64,000 nt of DNA, from positions 714,501-778,500 of the forward strand of contig WPIO01000131.1 in assembly GCA_009760855.2 (NCBI GenBank). Reading direction: 5' to 3'. Under the pieces are notes generated by a model, which saw only the letters and a list, made by a program, of their open reading frames with translations, did no database searches and was not told the DNA's origin. Positions 1-11,937 of this stretch are shown piece by piece (the stretch's first letter is position 1; each line of letters opens with the position of its first letter). The stretch comes from Cristatella mucedo (Eukaryota; Bryozoa; Phylactolaemata; Cristatellidae). Both the position numbers and the translations under genes were made by a program.

Positions 1-838
1 TGTTGAATCTATACGAAATCTAGCTGCCCCGTTCCAAAATGACCTTTCATTAGACGACAACATCAGGTCCACTGCCAAATCTGCCTATTTTCAGCTACAT
101 CACATTGCTGAAATTCGGGCTTTTTTAGACAGTGATACCACGTCTAAATTGGTCATTACATTTGTGACATCCTGTCTCGACTTCTTTAACTCACTGCTTG
201 CTGGCCTACCAGCCTATGCACTCAGACGCTTACAGCTGGTGCAAAGCTCTGAAGTTAGGCTTACCTGTTGTGAGCGTTGCAGCTGCCGCATCACACCACT
301 TCTCGCCGACCTGCACTGGCTCCCAGTCAAGCTACGGATCGATTTTAAGGTTTTGTCACTCACTTATAGCTCCCTTCATTCTTTGGCCCCAGCCTACCTA
401 TCAGATTTAATCTCATACCAGGCTAAGCATCGTACATCCACTTTTTGGAATCGAATCGATTAGCTATACCTCGTACAAACCTCAAATTCTTTGGAGACCG
501 TGCCTTTAGTTCGCATGCTCTCAAAACCTGGAACTCACTTCCGACTTTCGTCACGATTTCCCCTGACTTGACCGTATTTAAAAAGGAACTAAAACGCGTT
601 TATTTATCACTGAATGTATTTGTTCAATGTGCTTTGACCTATGTGTGCTGAAACTGTGCATGCTGTCACTTAACCACACGGCATGCTGACTCTTGCGAAA
701 GTCACCTCTAACCATGCTAGGTGTATTCTTAATTGAGCGTGCTATCGCTGACCATTCAATCGTACTTCCAATGCAGCAAATATAAAATGCCCAGAAAGAG
801 ATTGAGTTATCTGAGATCACTATAACAAATGTATCATC
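1..838 (+). mobile_element. L2-clade LINE, 3' part, cut by window edge
   Basis: This is the C-terminal part of an L2-type reverse transcriptase ORF and its 3' UTR. The frames at 149-463 and 445-651 carry the family's post-RT motifs, including the HWLPV segment, an APAYLSDL-like segment and a DRAFSSHA-like segment, broken by frameshifts and stops. The 3' end has the AAAGAGATTGAG-type hairpin tail also seen in the other copies, followed by a decayed AT-rich tail near 830. It is a dead copy; its 5' side continues outside the window. Confidence 0.85.
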
Positions 839-840
839 AT

Positions 841-2610
841 TTTTTTAACTGCCCTCAGTCTTAGAATAGCCGTTTCGGACTCGAGGCTACTGGCTTCGGC
901 GGCTGCTACTGCTTCCTGCTCGCCTGCTGCTTGCTCTCTGCTTCCGGCCGCTGGCTGTACCAGCTCCAGCTATCCCTGCTTTCCGTGCTCTGATCTCTGC
1001 ATTCAGCTGACACTGCCACGGCCACTGCTCCTACGCAATACTCCTTCCTGCTCGTAGCTCTTGCTGCTCCCAGCCTTCACTGCGGCTGCCACGGCCACTA
1101 CTCCTACTCAATACTCCTTCCTCCCTGCTCGAGCTCTCTGCTCGAGCTCTCTGCTCCCAGCTCCTGCTTCATGCCCGTCATCCCCAGCTCTCTGCTTCAG
1201 GTCTAAATGCTATGTGTACCAGCCCCGCCACCGCGTCCCACAGAGGACACAGGCGGGTACGCGTACGGGCGGAGGGGCGGGCGGGGGGGGGGGCTGGGCA
1301 GGCGGGGCTGGTACACATGCAGGTGCATACTAATCGAGTATGCCGCCCCTGCCGCACCATTCAAGTGCTGCTGGGCTCGCATTCTGTTAAATATCATTAT
1401 TTTTAAAGAACGATATTCTGTCGGTCCAATACGCACCGCTGTAAAAGGCAACTAGACGCATTTTTACAAGCATGCACCGGCATTCAAATGTCTTTCTTTT
1501 ACAGCACTATCGGTTCATCGATGTCCCCATCGTCGAAGTACGGCCTGACAGCGATCGCGAGTTCGCTAGGCATACCCTAGTGTGCGTACTGCGTGTTAGC
1601 GCTGCACCTTGTAGACGCTGAGGTTTGGTGCGAGGGCGCAGACTTTTTCGAGCTCGAGGGGCTAAGGCTAAGCGACCGCCGTAGGGGCATCATAGTGAGT
1701 GAGTGTGCGGGGTTGGCGCCTCTCTCTCTCTCTCGATTTGCACGTCGCTGGCTACTCATTCCGCCGTGAAAGCTCAATGGCTTGACGGTGATAAGCATTC
1801 TGCTACGTTCTACGTGGACGAAAACCGACTCGATTTGTAAGAGTTGCGTGGATTTTCAGGCTAGCAATGTCACACCGGCAACTCGTCTTCACATGAATCT
1901 CCAGATTCTCAGTTACTCGATCGCCACTCCTCATGAGAAGCTCTAAACTTCAGTGGCAGAGCCTGCGAGTAGGGGACATTTGCTCCCCACGACAGGGCAG
2001 ATAAGTGTGTCACCCTTTTACCTATCCCAACGACGAAATTTTATCTCGATTATACTCAATGAGCAACTGCCGAGTTCGTTTTGAATTAACACTATGATTT
2101 GCGGTGTAATTTTTTATTCAGAGTCTAGCCTCGTCTGCATGGAAATCTTGCGGGTCTTGGCCCCTTCATAAGCATTTAGCAGGTTTTCTGTCTCGGTGAA
2201 TCCGGCCTCCTGAATCGTGTCTTAAAACAACTCTCGCACAACGAAAAGCCTAGAGCGCAAATCAGCTCAAATCAGCTAAGGCACAACTGACTACCTACAA
2301 CAAGGCTTCGGCTTTATGTTACCTAAACGTTGATTATGACATAAGCGGTTCCAAGCTGTTATAACTCAGGAACCGGGAATAAAGAATTTCTTGACAGTGG
2401 TAATCTTGCTGATTAAGCACGGCGTCATTTCCTAGTCGCGCCTACTCTTCCTACCTTACCTAAAACAGGGCTGTTTAAAGCCTCGAGCTTGAAATGCACG
2501 CTTACGGAATCGCGGTGTACAGCGTGAATGGAAGTATGCTGCTTTCGATAGCAGCTACGTGCCAACTGCGATCGTTGTATACGTGGGCTGCTGTCTGCAA
2601 GCAGAGAGAA
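841..2610. other. Non-coding stretch, no gene recognised
   Basis: I see no convincing gene here. From about 860 to 1200 the sequence is pyrimidine-rich, with CTGCTC and GCTCTC words. It includes a two-copy tandem duplication with a period of 73 bp (units about 1013-1085 and 1086-1158, sharing CTGCCACGGCCACT). Short open frames exist on both strands, but they follow base composition and resemble no family. Confidence 0.5.
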
Positions 2611-2617
2611 AGAGAGG

Positions 2618-2659
<42 letters not shown>
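2618..2659. repeat. (GA)n microsatellite
   Basis: About 20 GA units, nearly pure, with GAAAGAGAGG edges. It is one of many polypurine/polypyrimidine arrays in the window. Confidence 0.95.
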
Positions 2660-2660
<1 letters not shown>

Positions 2661-2999
2661 ATATCCGAAACAAGACTCAATTTGGTGCAGGCAAGAAGGG
2701 CGGGTGGCCCCCACCAGTGGTCCGCCGCCGCCTTTAGCGGCTGGTGCAAGGAAAGCAGCAGTTTCAAATACAGTGGGTTTCAAGTTACAGTTAGTTTTTA
2801 CAGTTAGTTTCAAATACACCTGAGGCTCGTCTGCCTTGGGACTGAGTGCCAAGGACGTATATATCTGTCAGCAGCATGAGCGACTCCTAGCGCACGATCG
2901 GTCCCCTTCACTAACCGAGCTCACGCTACGATTAGTGGAGGAGACCGATGGAAAATGGGTCAAACGGCTTCGCACCGTCGGGCGGTGCCGACGGTCCAG

Positions 3000-3427
3000 G
3001 CCACTGTGCTGCATCTAGCGTGCTAGCATTTGAATTGGCCGCGCAGCCGCACTTTCGACAAATGCGCCGGTATTGTTGCGAACTCTCGCCTGCGCTGCCC
3101 GAAAGCATCCCGATATGCAAGCTGCCGCGTTGAATTATTACCCCGCCCCTTCTCGCCTGCGCCGACCAGCGCTTCCGTTCGTCAGCGAACAGCCGTCGCG
3201 GAGCTCCGCTCTTATAGGGCCGCCGTCCGTCCGTCTGCTGCCGTCCGCCAGCCGGAACCACTAGTCGGTACCCAGCTGCGATTACGCAGCGGTATCTGAA
3301 TTATCAGCAAGAGGTCCGCGTTAAAACGTCTTAAACGGAGCTCTCAGCGGCTGAAGTATTCTTAATCGCTCGCGCCTCTCGTGCGGTCGATCGATGCTCG
3401 CCTCTCCCGACGTCCTGCGCGCGGAGA

Positions 3428-3477
<50 letters not shown>

Positions 3478-4640
3478 ACGAGCGGCTCCGGCGCTGTTGC
3501 GCTCGACGCGATCGAGACAGCGAGCGCAACGCGCGCGCGCGCGAACCCTCCGCGAAGTGTTGCGCTTCCGTTCCGCAGTTTGATGCCCTCGCGCGAGCTC
3601 TGTTTGAAAGCAGTCGCTCGCCCGTTCGGCAGCGCCGCAGGCGCGCGATTTGGTTAATGGCCGTCGCTCGCGTTCGCGGCCGTCGTGGTCGATACCATTT
3701 AAGAGCCTGCCGAGGCCGACTGGCGCAATTAGCGACGCTGCCGGCGTCGGCGGGAGCTTCCTAAAGCCGCCGGCGCCGGCAGCGGCAATCATTGGTTTCA
3801 ACAGTAGGCGAACGCGGTTGGCATTCGAAAACCACCAGCGTGCCGATATTCGTTTCGGCGGCGGCGCTTGCATAGCCGGTTGAGGCGAAGGTGCGGATAC
3901 TTGCTCGCAGCTGTCGCCAGTCTCGTTCAGCAGTAGCGCGTAATGCCACCGAAGTACGCTCGGATCCGGCAGCTGAAGTAGCGCATGCGCTTAAGGTCTG
4001 CGCTAGGTATAGTCACGGCGCTAGCCCGAGTCCGCTCGACAAATAGCGGCGGCGAGAAATCGGTGGTTCGTCCCCCACCCCTGATCGCGACGGATCTTCC
4101 CTTGTGGGCGCCGAGCACGCGAAATTGAGCTCGCGGAAGGAACCTGTTGAGAAAAGTGAGTCCCTTTCGCCGCCGCCGCCGCTCAGCGCCGCCGCCGGTC
4201 CGTCGTCGTCATCGTCGCCTTGTGATCGCCCGCTTGCCTCCGTGGCTTCTTGTCCCGATGCGGAAGTGCGTGGGTCGGTCTTGCTCTCTATCTCTCTCGC
4301 TTGCAATCGTCGGACGAATTTATCATTAGTCAGCCATCGACCAGGGCAGGAGCGCACGTTGCATAGCTCGCCGCTGCAGCGGAGCACGATGACCGCCGGC
4401 CGCATCGACGGCAACCGGCAGCCGTCCGCTGGAGCCAGCCTATCGAGACAGACAATCACGAGTGGCAGTCGCAGCAGCGATCGCGAGACGACGCTGCTGC
4501 GGCGTCTAGTTCTCCGCTTCGAGCGAGCCTCCGAGCTCGAAGCGGAGAGCTCGAAGAATCGCGTCTGTGTTCGCGCCCGGTCGGCGGTGGCAAAAACGGA
4601 AGGAGCGAAGTGCATCGCAGCTTCGGCCATCACCCGCTCG
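3000..4640. promoter_or_regulatory. CpG-rich region with a GGC array; possible promoter
   Basis: CG dinucleotides are dense throughout, unlike the flanks. A (GGC)n run sits at 3428-3475. Open frames on both strands here (for example minus 3331-3873 and minus 4013-4633) give poly-Ala, poly-Gly or Arg-rich products, as expected from GC-rich DNA, so I do not call them genes. A splice-donor-like GTGAGT at 4156 follows GAGAAAA and could end a non-coding 5' exon on the + strand. Whether this serves the anoctamin gene 9 kb downstream or another gene is not known. Confidence 0.4.
3428..3475. repeat. (GGC)n trinucleotide repeat
   Basis: About 16 GGC units without interruption, inside the CpG-rich region. 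Confidence 0.95.
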
Positions 4641-4647
4641 CATTAGG

Positions 4648-6692
4648 AATAATGATAATTACTATACAATTGATGTAGCACCCTCAGAGAACTCGTTCTC
4701 TTTTTAGGCACTTAACATTTGCTGCAAATGAAGCTAGTGGTACCATGCTGAATAAAAGTCAAGAATAACGTGGTTAGGGGTGCCGTGCACAGGGTCAGTG
4801 TGCAAATATGGTTGGTGGCAGCTTGCACAGTGTCAGCATACAAAAGCACATACAAGACAAACCACAGGGACCCACTACATGCTTTCATAAGTAGATGCAT
4901 CTTTAGTGTCTTTTTAAATATGGACAAGTCAGGTGATGTAGTGCCACAGGGTGGTAGTGAGTTCCAGGCTCTGGGAGCATACTAACTAAAGGCACCGTCT
5001 CCAAAGGATTTCAGATTAGTACGAGGTATGGTAAACTGTTAGATTCCAAAGAACGGGTGGTACGATGCTTAGCCTGGTGGGTGAGTAGATCTGAAAGGTA
5101 GGCTGGAGCCAAAGAATGAAGGGACTTAAAAGTGAGCGACCAAACCATGAAGTCGAGTGTTGCTTGACAGGAAGCCAGTGCAGGTCGATGAGAAGTGTTG
5201 CGATGTGGCGACTACGACACTCGCGAAAGACAAGCCTAGCTGCAGAGTTTTGCACCAGCTGCAAGCGCCTGGTTGCACAGCCCAGTAGACCAGCAAGCAG
5301 CGAGTTATAGAAGTCGGCGGAATGTCCCAAATGCATGGGCCAATTTAGATTTAGTATCATTGTCTAAGAAAGCCCAAAGTTTAGCAATGATATGTTGCTG
5401 AAAGTAGGCAGACTTGACTGTGGAGCTGCTGTGCTCGTCTAATGAAAGATAACTTTGGAACAGGGCACATGTATTTCGCGAAGATTCAACAGGAGATATG
5501 CTGGCAGAGCCGACTTAGAGCGTTAGCCTTTCCAATTTCTGAGTCACACTTGGTTTGCCCATAGCTAGTAAGCTGATTTTTATCATCACTCAATTTAAGC
5601 AAGTTTGCTGCCGTCCATGTTCGGATGTCATCAACACATGCAGCAAGGGAGTTGACAGAATTCGACGTGTTGGAGGGCCGGGAGGGATCAAAACAAAGGT
5701 ACAGCTGAGAGTCATCTGTATAGAAGTGAAAGCCTAGATTGTGCTTGGCAATCACATCAGCGAGTGGGAGAGTGAAGACCATGAAAAGAACGGGACCAAG
5801 CACAGCGTCCAGAGGTACCCCATATTTCAGAGGCTCCGCTGATGATCTTAATCCATTCTTATCAATACTCTGAAGTATCCCACGGAGATAGGACCCGAAC
5901 CATTGCAGTGCAGTGCCAGTGATTCCCAAGCGCGATGAGAGGTGCGAAAGAAGGACTTGGCGATTGATATGATTAAAAGCTGCCGAAAGATCGAGCAAAA
6001 CAAGCAGAGATACTCCACCTTAGTCTGCATTCCTAAGAAGGTCGTTAAACACCGGAAGCAATGCTGACTCTGTGGAGTAATTAGCTCTGAAACAATACTG
6101 AAACTTACTAGCAAGGCTTGATTGAGGTTCCAATATATATGAGTTCAGCTGGTCTGCCACGATTCGTTTCAGTGTCTTCGATAGGAATGGTAGGAGGGAG
6201 ACTGGGCGGTGGTTACTCAAGTTATCCTGGTCTAGTGTTGCTTTCTTGAGAAGTGGCCTGACTACAGCTTTTTTTGAAAGGTGCTGGGACATGACCTGAG
6301 GCTAATGACATACTTATGATGTTAGTTATGCATGGCAGCAGCAGATCAATGTATTGCAGAAGCAGGACAGTGGGAATAGGATCCAGAGTACTAGTTATCA
6401 TCTTTGATTGGTTGAGATATGAACTTCAGGACTAGATCGCTAGAGACCTGCTTGAGTGTAGGCATCGAGGTGCTGCATGGACTTGAGGGACAGGATTTCA
6501 GATTGGATGCTGCCATCTTAGGGATGGACTCAATGATTTTGTCTCTCTTGTTGACAAAGAAGCTAAACAAGCGATCAGCTAGATCATCACAGGGATCGCT
6601 AGGTAAGAAGCTAACCTGGAAATGGTTAATGAGATGGTTGATCGTCAACATCAGCATGTTTTGATGGTGCATCTCTGATACAACAATATGCC
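4648..6692 (-). mobile_element. L2-clade LINE, 5'-truncated, about 2.0 kb
   Basis: Read on the minus strand, the element runs from a linker upstream of the reverse transcriptase (about 6672-6391) through RT blocks to the 3' tail at 4648. The RT blocks include a KKAVVRPLLKK-like segment near 6280, a LDLSAAFNHINRQ segment near 5990, GVPLDAVLGPVLF near 5810 and the active-site motif YTDD near 5720. The usual motif is YADD, so A to T is a substitution. Several frameshifts and stops break the ORF. There is no endonuclease domain, so the copy is 5'-truncated and inactive. Confidence 0.9.
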
Positions 6693-7825
6693 GCTCGCGT
6701 AACGGGCGCTTGATAACATCCCATCAGTCACGTGACAGACGTTACAGAGTCGCAGGGTCTAGTTCATACACACACAGGTATGTATACGATTAGCGAGATG
6801 CAGCAGTAATTGATGGGCTCGTACCTAAGAGAGAAGCCCGTGTGCTTTCGCAATAACATTCGGCTCTAAATTCCACAGAGCGAGGGCAGCCGCCGTCTAG
6901 CTATGCGTTTGGGCACTGCGGAGCTGACTAATAATCTGCTTCGTTACCGAAGATTTTGAGCATTGGATTCTTGTTATGCACCGGTAGATAGTAATCACAC
7001 GCAAGGAACTCCTGATAAATAAAGTCGCGTGATTGACATAGAGTCGCCGTCGCATAGCCGGCGGCCTCAGCGTTTTCATACTATTCGAAAAAGAGCGTCC
7101 GTGCAGTAAGGTTGGGGGCTGGCGTCCGTCTCAATTACCCAGCCGCGCCGGCACTTCAGCAACCTCGATGAGCGGGCGTAACTGGAAAATTCGACGCCTC
7201 CGCGTTTACAAGCTAACCAGGCTCATCACCCTGCAAGCGCTGGCCGTCTCGTTCCGTCCGGAGCCCGAGCGGTCTGCGGCTTCGTAAAAGTGGCCGTTCA
7301 AATACTTCCACTGTGAGAAACGCCCCTCTTTTTATCTGGCGGGCGCCCGCCTGCCGTCAGCGATCATCCCACGCATTGTCACGCCCGCTGATTAAAGAGG
7401 CGCTGCTGTGCTGACGCAAGAGACAGCGAAACGTAGATCGGCTGCATAGACAGCCTCGTGTACAGAATTTCCAGGCATGTTGCACCGGCGAGGCCTTCAA
7501 CAACAGTAATTACCAGCCGGCAGCTGGGGATGAGGGCTGTCTGCTGCAGGTCACAAACCGTGACCTGAATGGTGAACTGCGAGCAGCTTATGTTGGCCCG
7601 AAGCCCGGGAGCGAGAAAGGCAGAAGAGCATCTAGGCCGTCATCGGAGTCAAACTCACTGCTCCTGTCCTCAGCCGAGTTAAGCTCGCAGCAGTTGCGGC
7701 AGACCCGATGTCAGATCCCTGTCTCGGTATCCCTTGTCCAGGTATCTGTTTTGCCTACCGCAGCGAAACGTGCCGAAGCACTAGATGAAGCATGCTGCTG
7801 ACGTCATCCTCTTGTATCGCGATAG
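6693..7825. other. Unannotated spacer
   Basis: No repeat family, RNA gene or convincing coding frame seen. Base composition is mixed and moderately GC-rich near 7140-7400. Confidence 0.4.
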
Positions 7826-8206
7826 TAATGATAATATATTTGTATAGCACTGTAAGAGAACTTAATCGCTTTCTATGGACTTTGCAGTGGCTGTGAGGAG
7901 GCATGCTCAAATGGTTAGTGGTAACATCCATAAGGTCAGCGAACACAAAATGGTTAGAGGAGACAACTCAGTATCAACGTGCAACTACGGTTAATGGCAT
8001 CATGCGCAATGTCAGCACCCATAGGCACACGAAGGTCTGAAGCGCTCATGCGTTTCTCTCGAGAAAGGTCACTTTAGAACATGACTAGTAGCTGTCGTGC
8101 GGATGTCACATGAAGTATGCTGGCAGAGTCGATTTTGAGCGTCTTTCCATGTGTGAGTCACACTTGGTTTGCCCACAACTAATAAGTTAAATTTATGTCG
8201 TCATTC
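7826..8206 (-). mobile_element. L2 LINE 3' fragment with internal deletion
   Basis: On the minus strand the 3' end (GTGCTATACAAAT-like, with the AGAGAACTTAATC hairpin word on the plus strand) is present. After a deletion of most of the ORF it joins the segment that encodes the YxLxxLTLK-like and NLGV-like region near 8100-8200. The 381 bp hold no usable frame. Confidence 0.7.
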
Positions 8207-8209
8207 AAA

Positions 8210-8960
8210 CGACAGCACACGAGACGACGCTGCGACGCACTTCCTGTCCGATGAGCGAGGGAAATTTTGTTGCGGAAGCGTCAGAGGAACGAGCCGCTAA
8301 TAGCAGACAAAGTGAGTGCCGCTCCAACGTCGGTTCCCTCGGACCAACCGGAAAGCGCGCGTCGGACAGCGAAGACGCCAGCCACACTCCTCCATTCGCC
8401 GTCCAGCAAGCCACGATCCTTCGCCCTCCTACGATTGACTGCCTCGGAAAAGATCAAGGACTCTCGCCTCTCCTTAGCTCCACGCTGGGAACGCATGTGG
8501 ACCAAGCTCCCCGATTTATTACGGACGTTTTATATTTTACTTCCGACGCACAGTTAAGTGGCTTGAAAACGATGTATTTCTCTTGGGGCGGTATGCAGTA
8601 TGCACACGTCTTATTATTATTATTATCACAATTCTTCCTCGCCGACGGAACGCGACCACGAGAGTGCGGCCAACTTTCCGTTGCTGTCACACTCTCGTCG
8701 TGTTGCTGATGCGTTGCCGGCACATTTTTTACAAAAATGGAATCGATGGCAAACATGGCTGCGCGAGTTTGACCGCTGTGTCTTGTGCTAATGCACAGAT
8801 TACTTATTCTAGTCGCTCGCACGACGCGCGCAAACAATCTTGCTCGTGCCGCTGTCTCATCTCAGAGTGGTTCGTTGACATCTTAACCCGACTATACCAT
8901 GGTTCCCCACATACAAAGGGATATTTCGGCGGCTCAAACCCCCCCTTCGAGGTTTCTCGA
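8210..8960. other. Spacer with an unsupported open frame
   Basis: A + strand frame of 152 codons (8251-8709) is open but has no recognisable domain, and a minus frame overlaps it. A short (TAT)n run at 8610-8627 lies inside. No gene is called. Confidence 0.35.
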
Positions 8961-8984
8961 GTCGTGCCATCTGCGCGGGGTACG

Positions 8985-9056
8985 GACATTCCCCCTGGAC
9001 GTTTCCCGCGGGCATTCCTCCGAACATTACCCCCTGGGGTTGGACATTCCCCCGGT
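8985..9056 (+). repeat. GGACATTCCCCC-like array, left arm
   Basis: Four or five imperfect copies of a 12-20-bp unit: GGACATTCCCCC, GGACGTTTCCC, GGCATTCCTCC, GAACATTACCCCC and GGACATTCCCCC. The same unit lies in inverted orientation at 10037-10145. The two arrays bracket a telomere-like island. Confidence 0.7.
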
Positions 9057-9572
9057 ATAGGGTTTAGGGTTTTTAGGGTTTAGGGTTTGTAGGGCTTAAT
9101 GTTTAGGGTTTAGAGTTTTTAGGGTTTTAGAGTTTATAATTTAGGGTTTAGGGGTTTTAGGGTTTTAAGGGTTTAGGGTTTTTAGGGTTTAGCGTTTAGG
9201 GTTTAGGGTTTAGAATTTAGGGTTTAAGATTTATAATTTAGGGTTTAGGCTTTGGGCTATGGGGTTTAGGGTTTTTAGGGTTCAGGGTTTGGAGTTTAGG
9301 GTTTAGGGTTTGTAGGGCTTAATGTTTAGGGTTTAGAGTTTTTAGGGTCTTAGAGTTTATAATTTAGGGTTTAGCGTTTAGGGTTTAGGGGTTTTAGGGT
9401 TTAGGGTTTTTAGGGTTTAGGGTTTATAGGGTTTAGCGTTTAGGGTTTAGGGTTTAGAATTTAGGGTTTAAGGTTTATAATTTAGGGTTTAGGGTTTTTA
9501 GGGTGTAGGCTTTGGGCTATAGGGTTTAGGGTTTAGTGTGTAGGGCTTAGGTTTTAGGGTTTAGGGCGGGCT
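9057..9572 (+). repeat. Interstitial telomere-like TTTAGGG island
   Basis: About 515 bp of TTTAGGG and its variants (TTTTTAGGG, TTTAGAG, TTTATAATTTAGGG), always G-rich on the + strand. This matches the plant/apicomplexan type repeat rather than the common animal TTAGGG. Within it the word GTAGGGCTTAATG occurs at about 9088 and again about 223 bp later, and GGCTTTGGGCTAT also occurs twice, so the island has been internally duplicated. The decay shows that it is old or not maintained by telomerase. Confidence 0.85.
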
Positions 9573-9947
9573 TCGCTTCCGCCGCCTAAATCCACCCTTG
9601 CTCGTGTTCAGCGCTTTAATCAGTGCGTATTAGTGCGTAACTAGATCTCTTGAGGTCGAGTTATACTCAGTAGACCTCTGAGGCTTAGCGCTCATTTGCA
9701 GGAACGCGCGGCACGCCGTTGCCACGCCCGCTTTGACACACACGACGAACAGTGCCTGGTGGCGTCGAGCGGGACCTAACTTCCGCGGGACCAAACTGTA
9801 AAGTTCGCCGCTGCCGCTACTACCGCCGCAGCTGCTAATATCGCCGCCGCTGCTCGCTCCATTTGAAACTATTCTTCCAATCCATCCATTACTCTAATTA
9901 TACTGAGTTGATTTTATTTTAATAGAGAATGATCTTCATTAATCATG

Positions 9948-9949
<2 letters not shown>
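9573..9949. other. CG-rich segment inside the inverted-array island
   Basis: Non-coding as far as I can tell. It contains CGCCGCTGC-type words near 9808-9860, then becomes AT-rich toward the TA array. Confidence 0.4.

Positions 9950-10004
<55 letters not shown>
9950..10004. repeat. (TA)n microsatellite
   Basis: About 27 TA units, nearly pure. Confidence 0.95.
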
Positions 10005-10006
<2 letters not shown>

Positions 10007-10036
10007 GTATTCTTAGTTATGCATTCATCAAAATAG

Positions 10037-10145
10037 GGGGAAATGTCCTACCCCGGGGGGAAATTTCGGTGGGAAACGTCCTAAGGTCCACCGCGCGGGG
10101 GGGGGGGGAATGTCCATGGGGGGACGTCCAGGGGGAAATGTCCTA
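10037..10145 (-). repeat. GGACATTCCCCC-like array, right arm (inverted)
   Basis: Read on the minus strand it gives GGACATTTCCCCC, GGACGTCCCCCC, GGACATTCCCCC, GGACGTTTCCC and GGACATTTCCCCC, the same unit as at 8985-9056 but in opposite orientation. It includes a G homopolymer near 10098-10108. Confidence 0.7.
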
Positions 10146-11127
10146 CAACCGTACGCGCGTACTGGGTCGCCATTTTTCGAACGTGGCATAGCGCAGCTGC
10201 TGTAAATGAAAAAAAGGCACCAGGAACGGCGAGAACCGGTGGTGTGCGCCATTGAGCGCCATTTGCTTTCTGCCCAGATACCGCTGAAAGGTGTAAGGTA
10301 GGTGTTTTGATTCGCGTTTCTGAATGCGTCCGACAGATAAGCCGGTTTCCGAGCGATCGCGGTCGGCTGCGCCACTCTTCCACCTCCACGCGGCACGCCC
10401 ACTCAAGCAGCCAATCAGCGTTCGTGGCCGTACTAAGGTGGCGGCGGGCTACGTCATCCTTGCGAAACTGCCACCAGCGTAGTAGTTGGCTGTCGGTTAC
10501 CCTGAAATAGACCCCCCCCCCAGTAGAGCCGGCTGCGACGAGTGGCTGGGGCAATCCTGAGTTGCGACAATGAAATCTATTTGCGACGAGTGTCTTCCGT
10601 TGCACTGCGCCATCGATAGCAAAGCCGGCTAGTCTCCGTTCCACGGCACCCGATAGTATTGCGCTATACTGGTGACTGCTAAATTGCTGCTGTTTCGCAC
10701 AGTGCCAGATTTTTGAAGTCAAGCTCGGCAGCGAGAAACTTTGAAGCCGATAACCGCGATTCGACTTCAGCAGTTGCGTCCTAATTTCAACGGTCTCGTT
10801 GCTTCGAGACATCCAAAAGGCAGCAGCATTAGCAACGGTTTGCCAATTCGTCGCTCAGCGAAATGAAAGCCAGACCGCAATGCATCGCGTGCGCCTAGCT
10901 CGGCCGACCGCTGGCTGAGACGTTTATCCCTTAACCCGTTTCCCGAGCTGAATTTTTTTGCATCGACGTCCAAAAGGAAGAAAATGCAAGGTAGTTTTTG
11001 CCATAGTTTTTAGTAGTTGTCTTCGTTTGTGAATGACTCCTTTCCGCGAGCGAGAGAATGCGGCAGTCTACGGTCTCTCCGAGCAACGGCATCATTCCTA
11101 CAGGAGGGGGCGATTTTTCATTGTCCA
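10146..11127. other. Spacer with a long unsupported minus frame
   Basis: A minus-strand frame of 243 codons (10812-10081) is open. It runs into the GGACATT array at its C-terminus, and I recognise no domain, signal peptide or repeat pattern in it. Other frames overlap it. I record it without calling a gene. Confidence 0.3.
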
Positions 11128-11186
11128 CTGCAGTAATAATAATAACAGTGCATTTGTGCAGTACCCTAAGAGAGCACAGAATCTCT
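11128..11186 (-). mobile_element. L2/SINE-type 3' tail fragment
   Basis: Plus-strand text has (TAA)n followed by a GTACCCTAAGAGAGCACAG-like tail. This is the reverse complement of the hairpin tail shared by the LINE and SINE families. Only about 55 bp remain. Confidence 0.5.
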
Positions 11187-11189
11187 TTC

Positions 11190-11585
11190 GAGGCTAAAAT
11201 CCTAAAATCCTTAAACCTTCAATCCTTGGGAGACCGCGCCTTTAGTTCGTATGCTTCCACAGCCTGGAACCCACTCCCGACTTCCGTCACGACATCACCC
11301 GATTTGACCACATTTAAAAAGAGATTATAAACGCACCTATTTAGCACAGCATTTAGTGGGTCCCTGTGATTCGTTCTTTATGTGCTTATACGTGCTGACG
11401 CAGTGCATGCTGCCACTAACCACACTAGCATGTGCATGTCACCCCTAACTATGTTATTCTTGTTGTGTATCGAACATGCTACCACTAACCATCCGATCGT
11501 AGTTCCTTTTTCAGCAACTGCAAAGCCCTAAGAAAGAGATTGAGTTCTCTGAGGGCACTTTATCGCGTGTTACTATTATTATTAG
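11190..11585 (+). mobile_element. L2-clade LINE 3' fragment
   Basis: Starts in the C-terminal codons ([10 protein letters not shown]-like, 11223-11330) and continues through the 3' UTR with its GCATGC-rich words. It ends with the AAAGAGATTGAG hairpin tail and a short ATT run at 11570-11583. 5'-truncated. Confidence 0.85.
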
Positions 11586-11937
11586 GCAATCTACAGATGC
11601 TGTATAGAAAGCATGACCGACTGATTGGTGATCCATTGCAAGCGGCGGCGATAATCGCACCCGGCTCTTCCGTCGCTATTAAATAATGTATTTGATAATA
11701 ATGATACATTTACAAATACAATAGTATATATATATTTTTTATACGAACGAGTCTGATAAATCAGCCTTGACCCATATTGCTCGAGCTGCGCCACTGCTGC
11801 ATTTTTTATGCGTACGCACAGATTGAATATGGAGGCAGTCTGGAACGCGAATGCCGTAATTGGAAATTCCTTGGCTGCGATGCGTTCGAGCAGCTTTGCG
11901 CTTGTCGGGCGTGCGTTAACTAATAACAATGTCAATG

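Noticed and set aside
3331-4646. Long open frames on both strands in the CpG-rich region
   Set aside because: They translate the GGC array into poly-Ala, poly-Gly or poly-Arg and overlap each other; no splice or family support.
8251-8709. Plus-strand 152-codon frame starting with ATG
   Set aside because: No family likeness, no supporting splice sites, not linked to a conserved exon.
10081-10812. Minus-strand open frame of 243 codons
   Set aside because: No recognisable domain, ends inside the GGACATT array, overlapped by other frames; GC-rich DNA produces such frames by chance.
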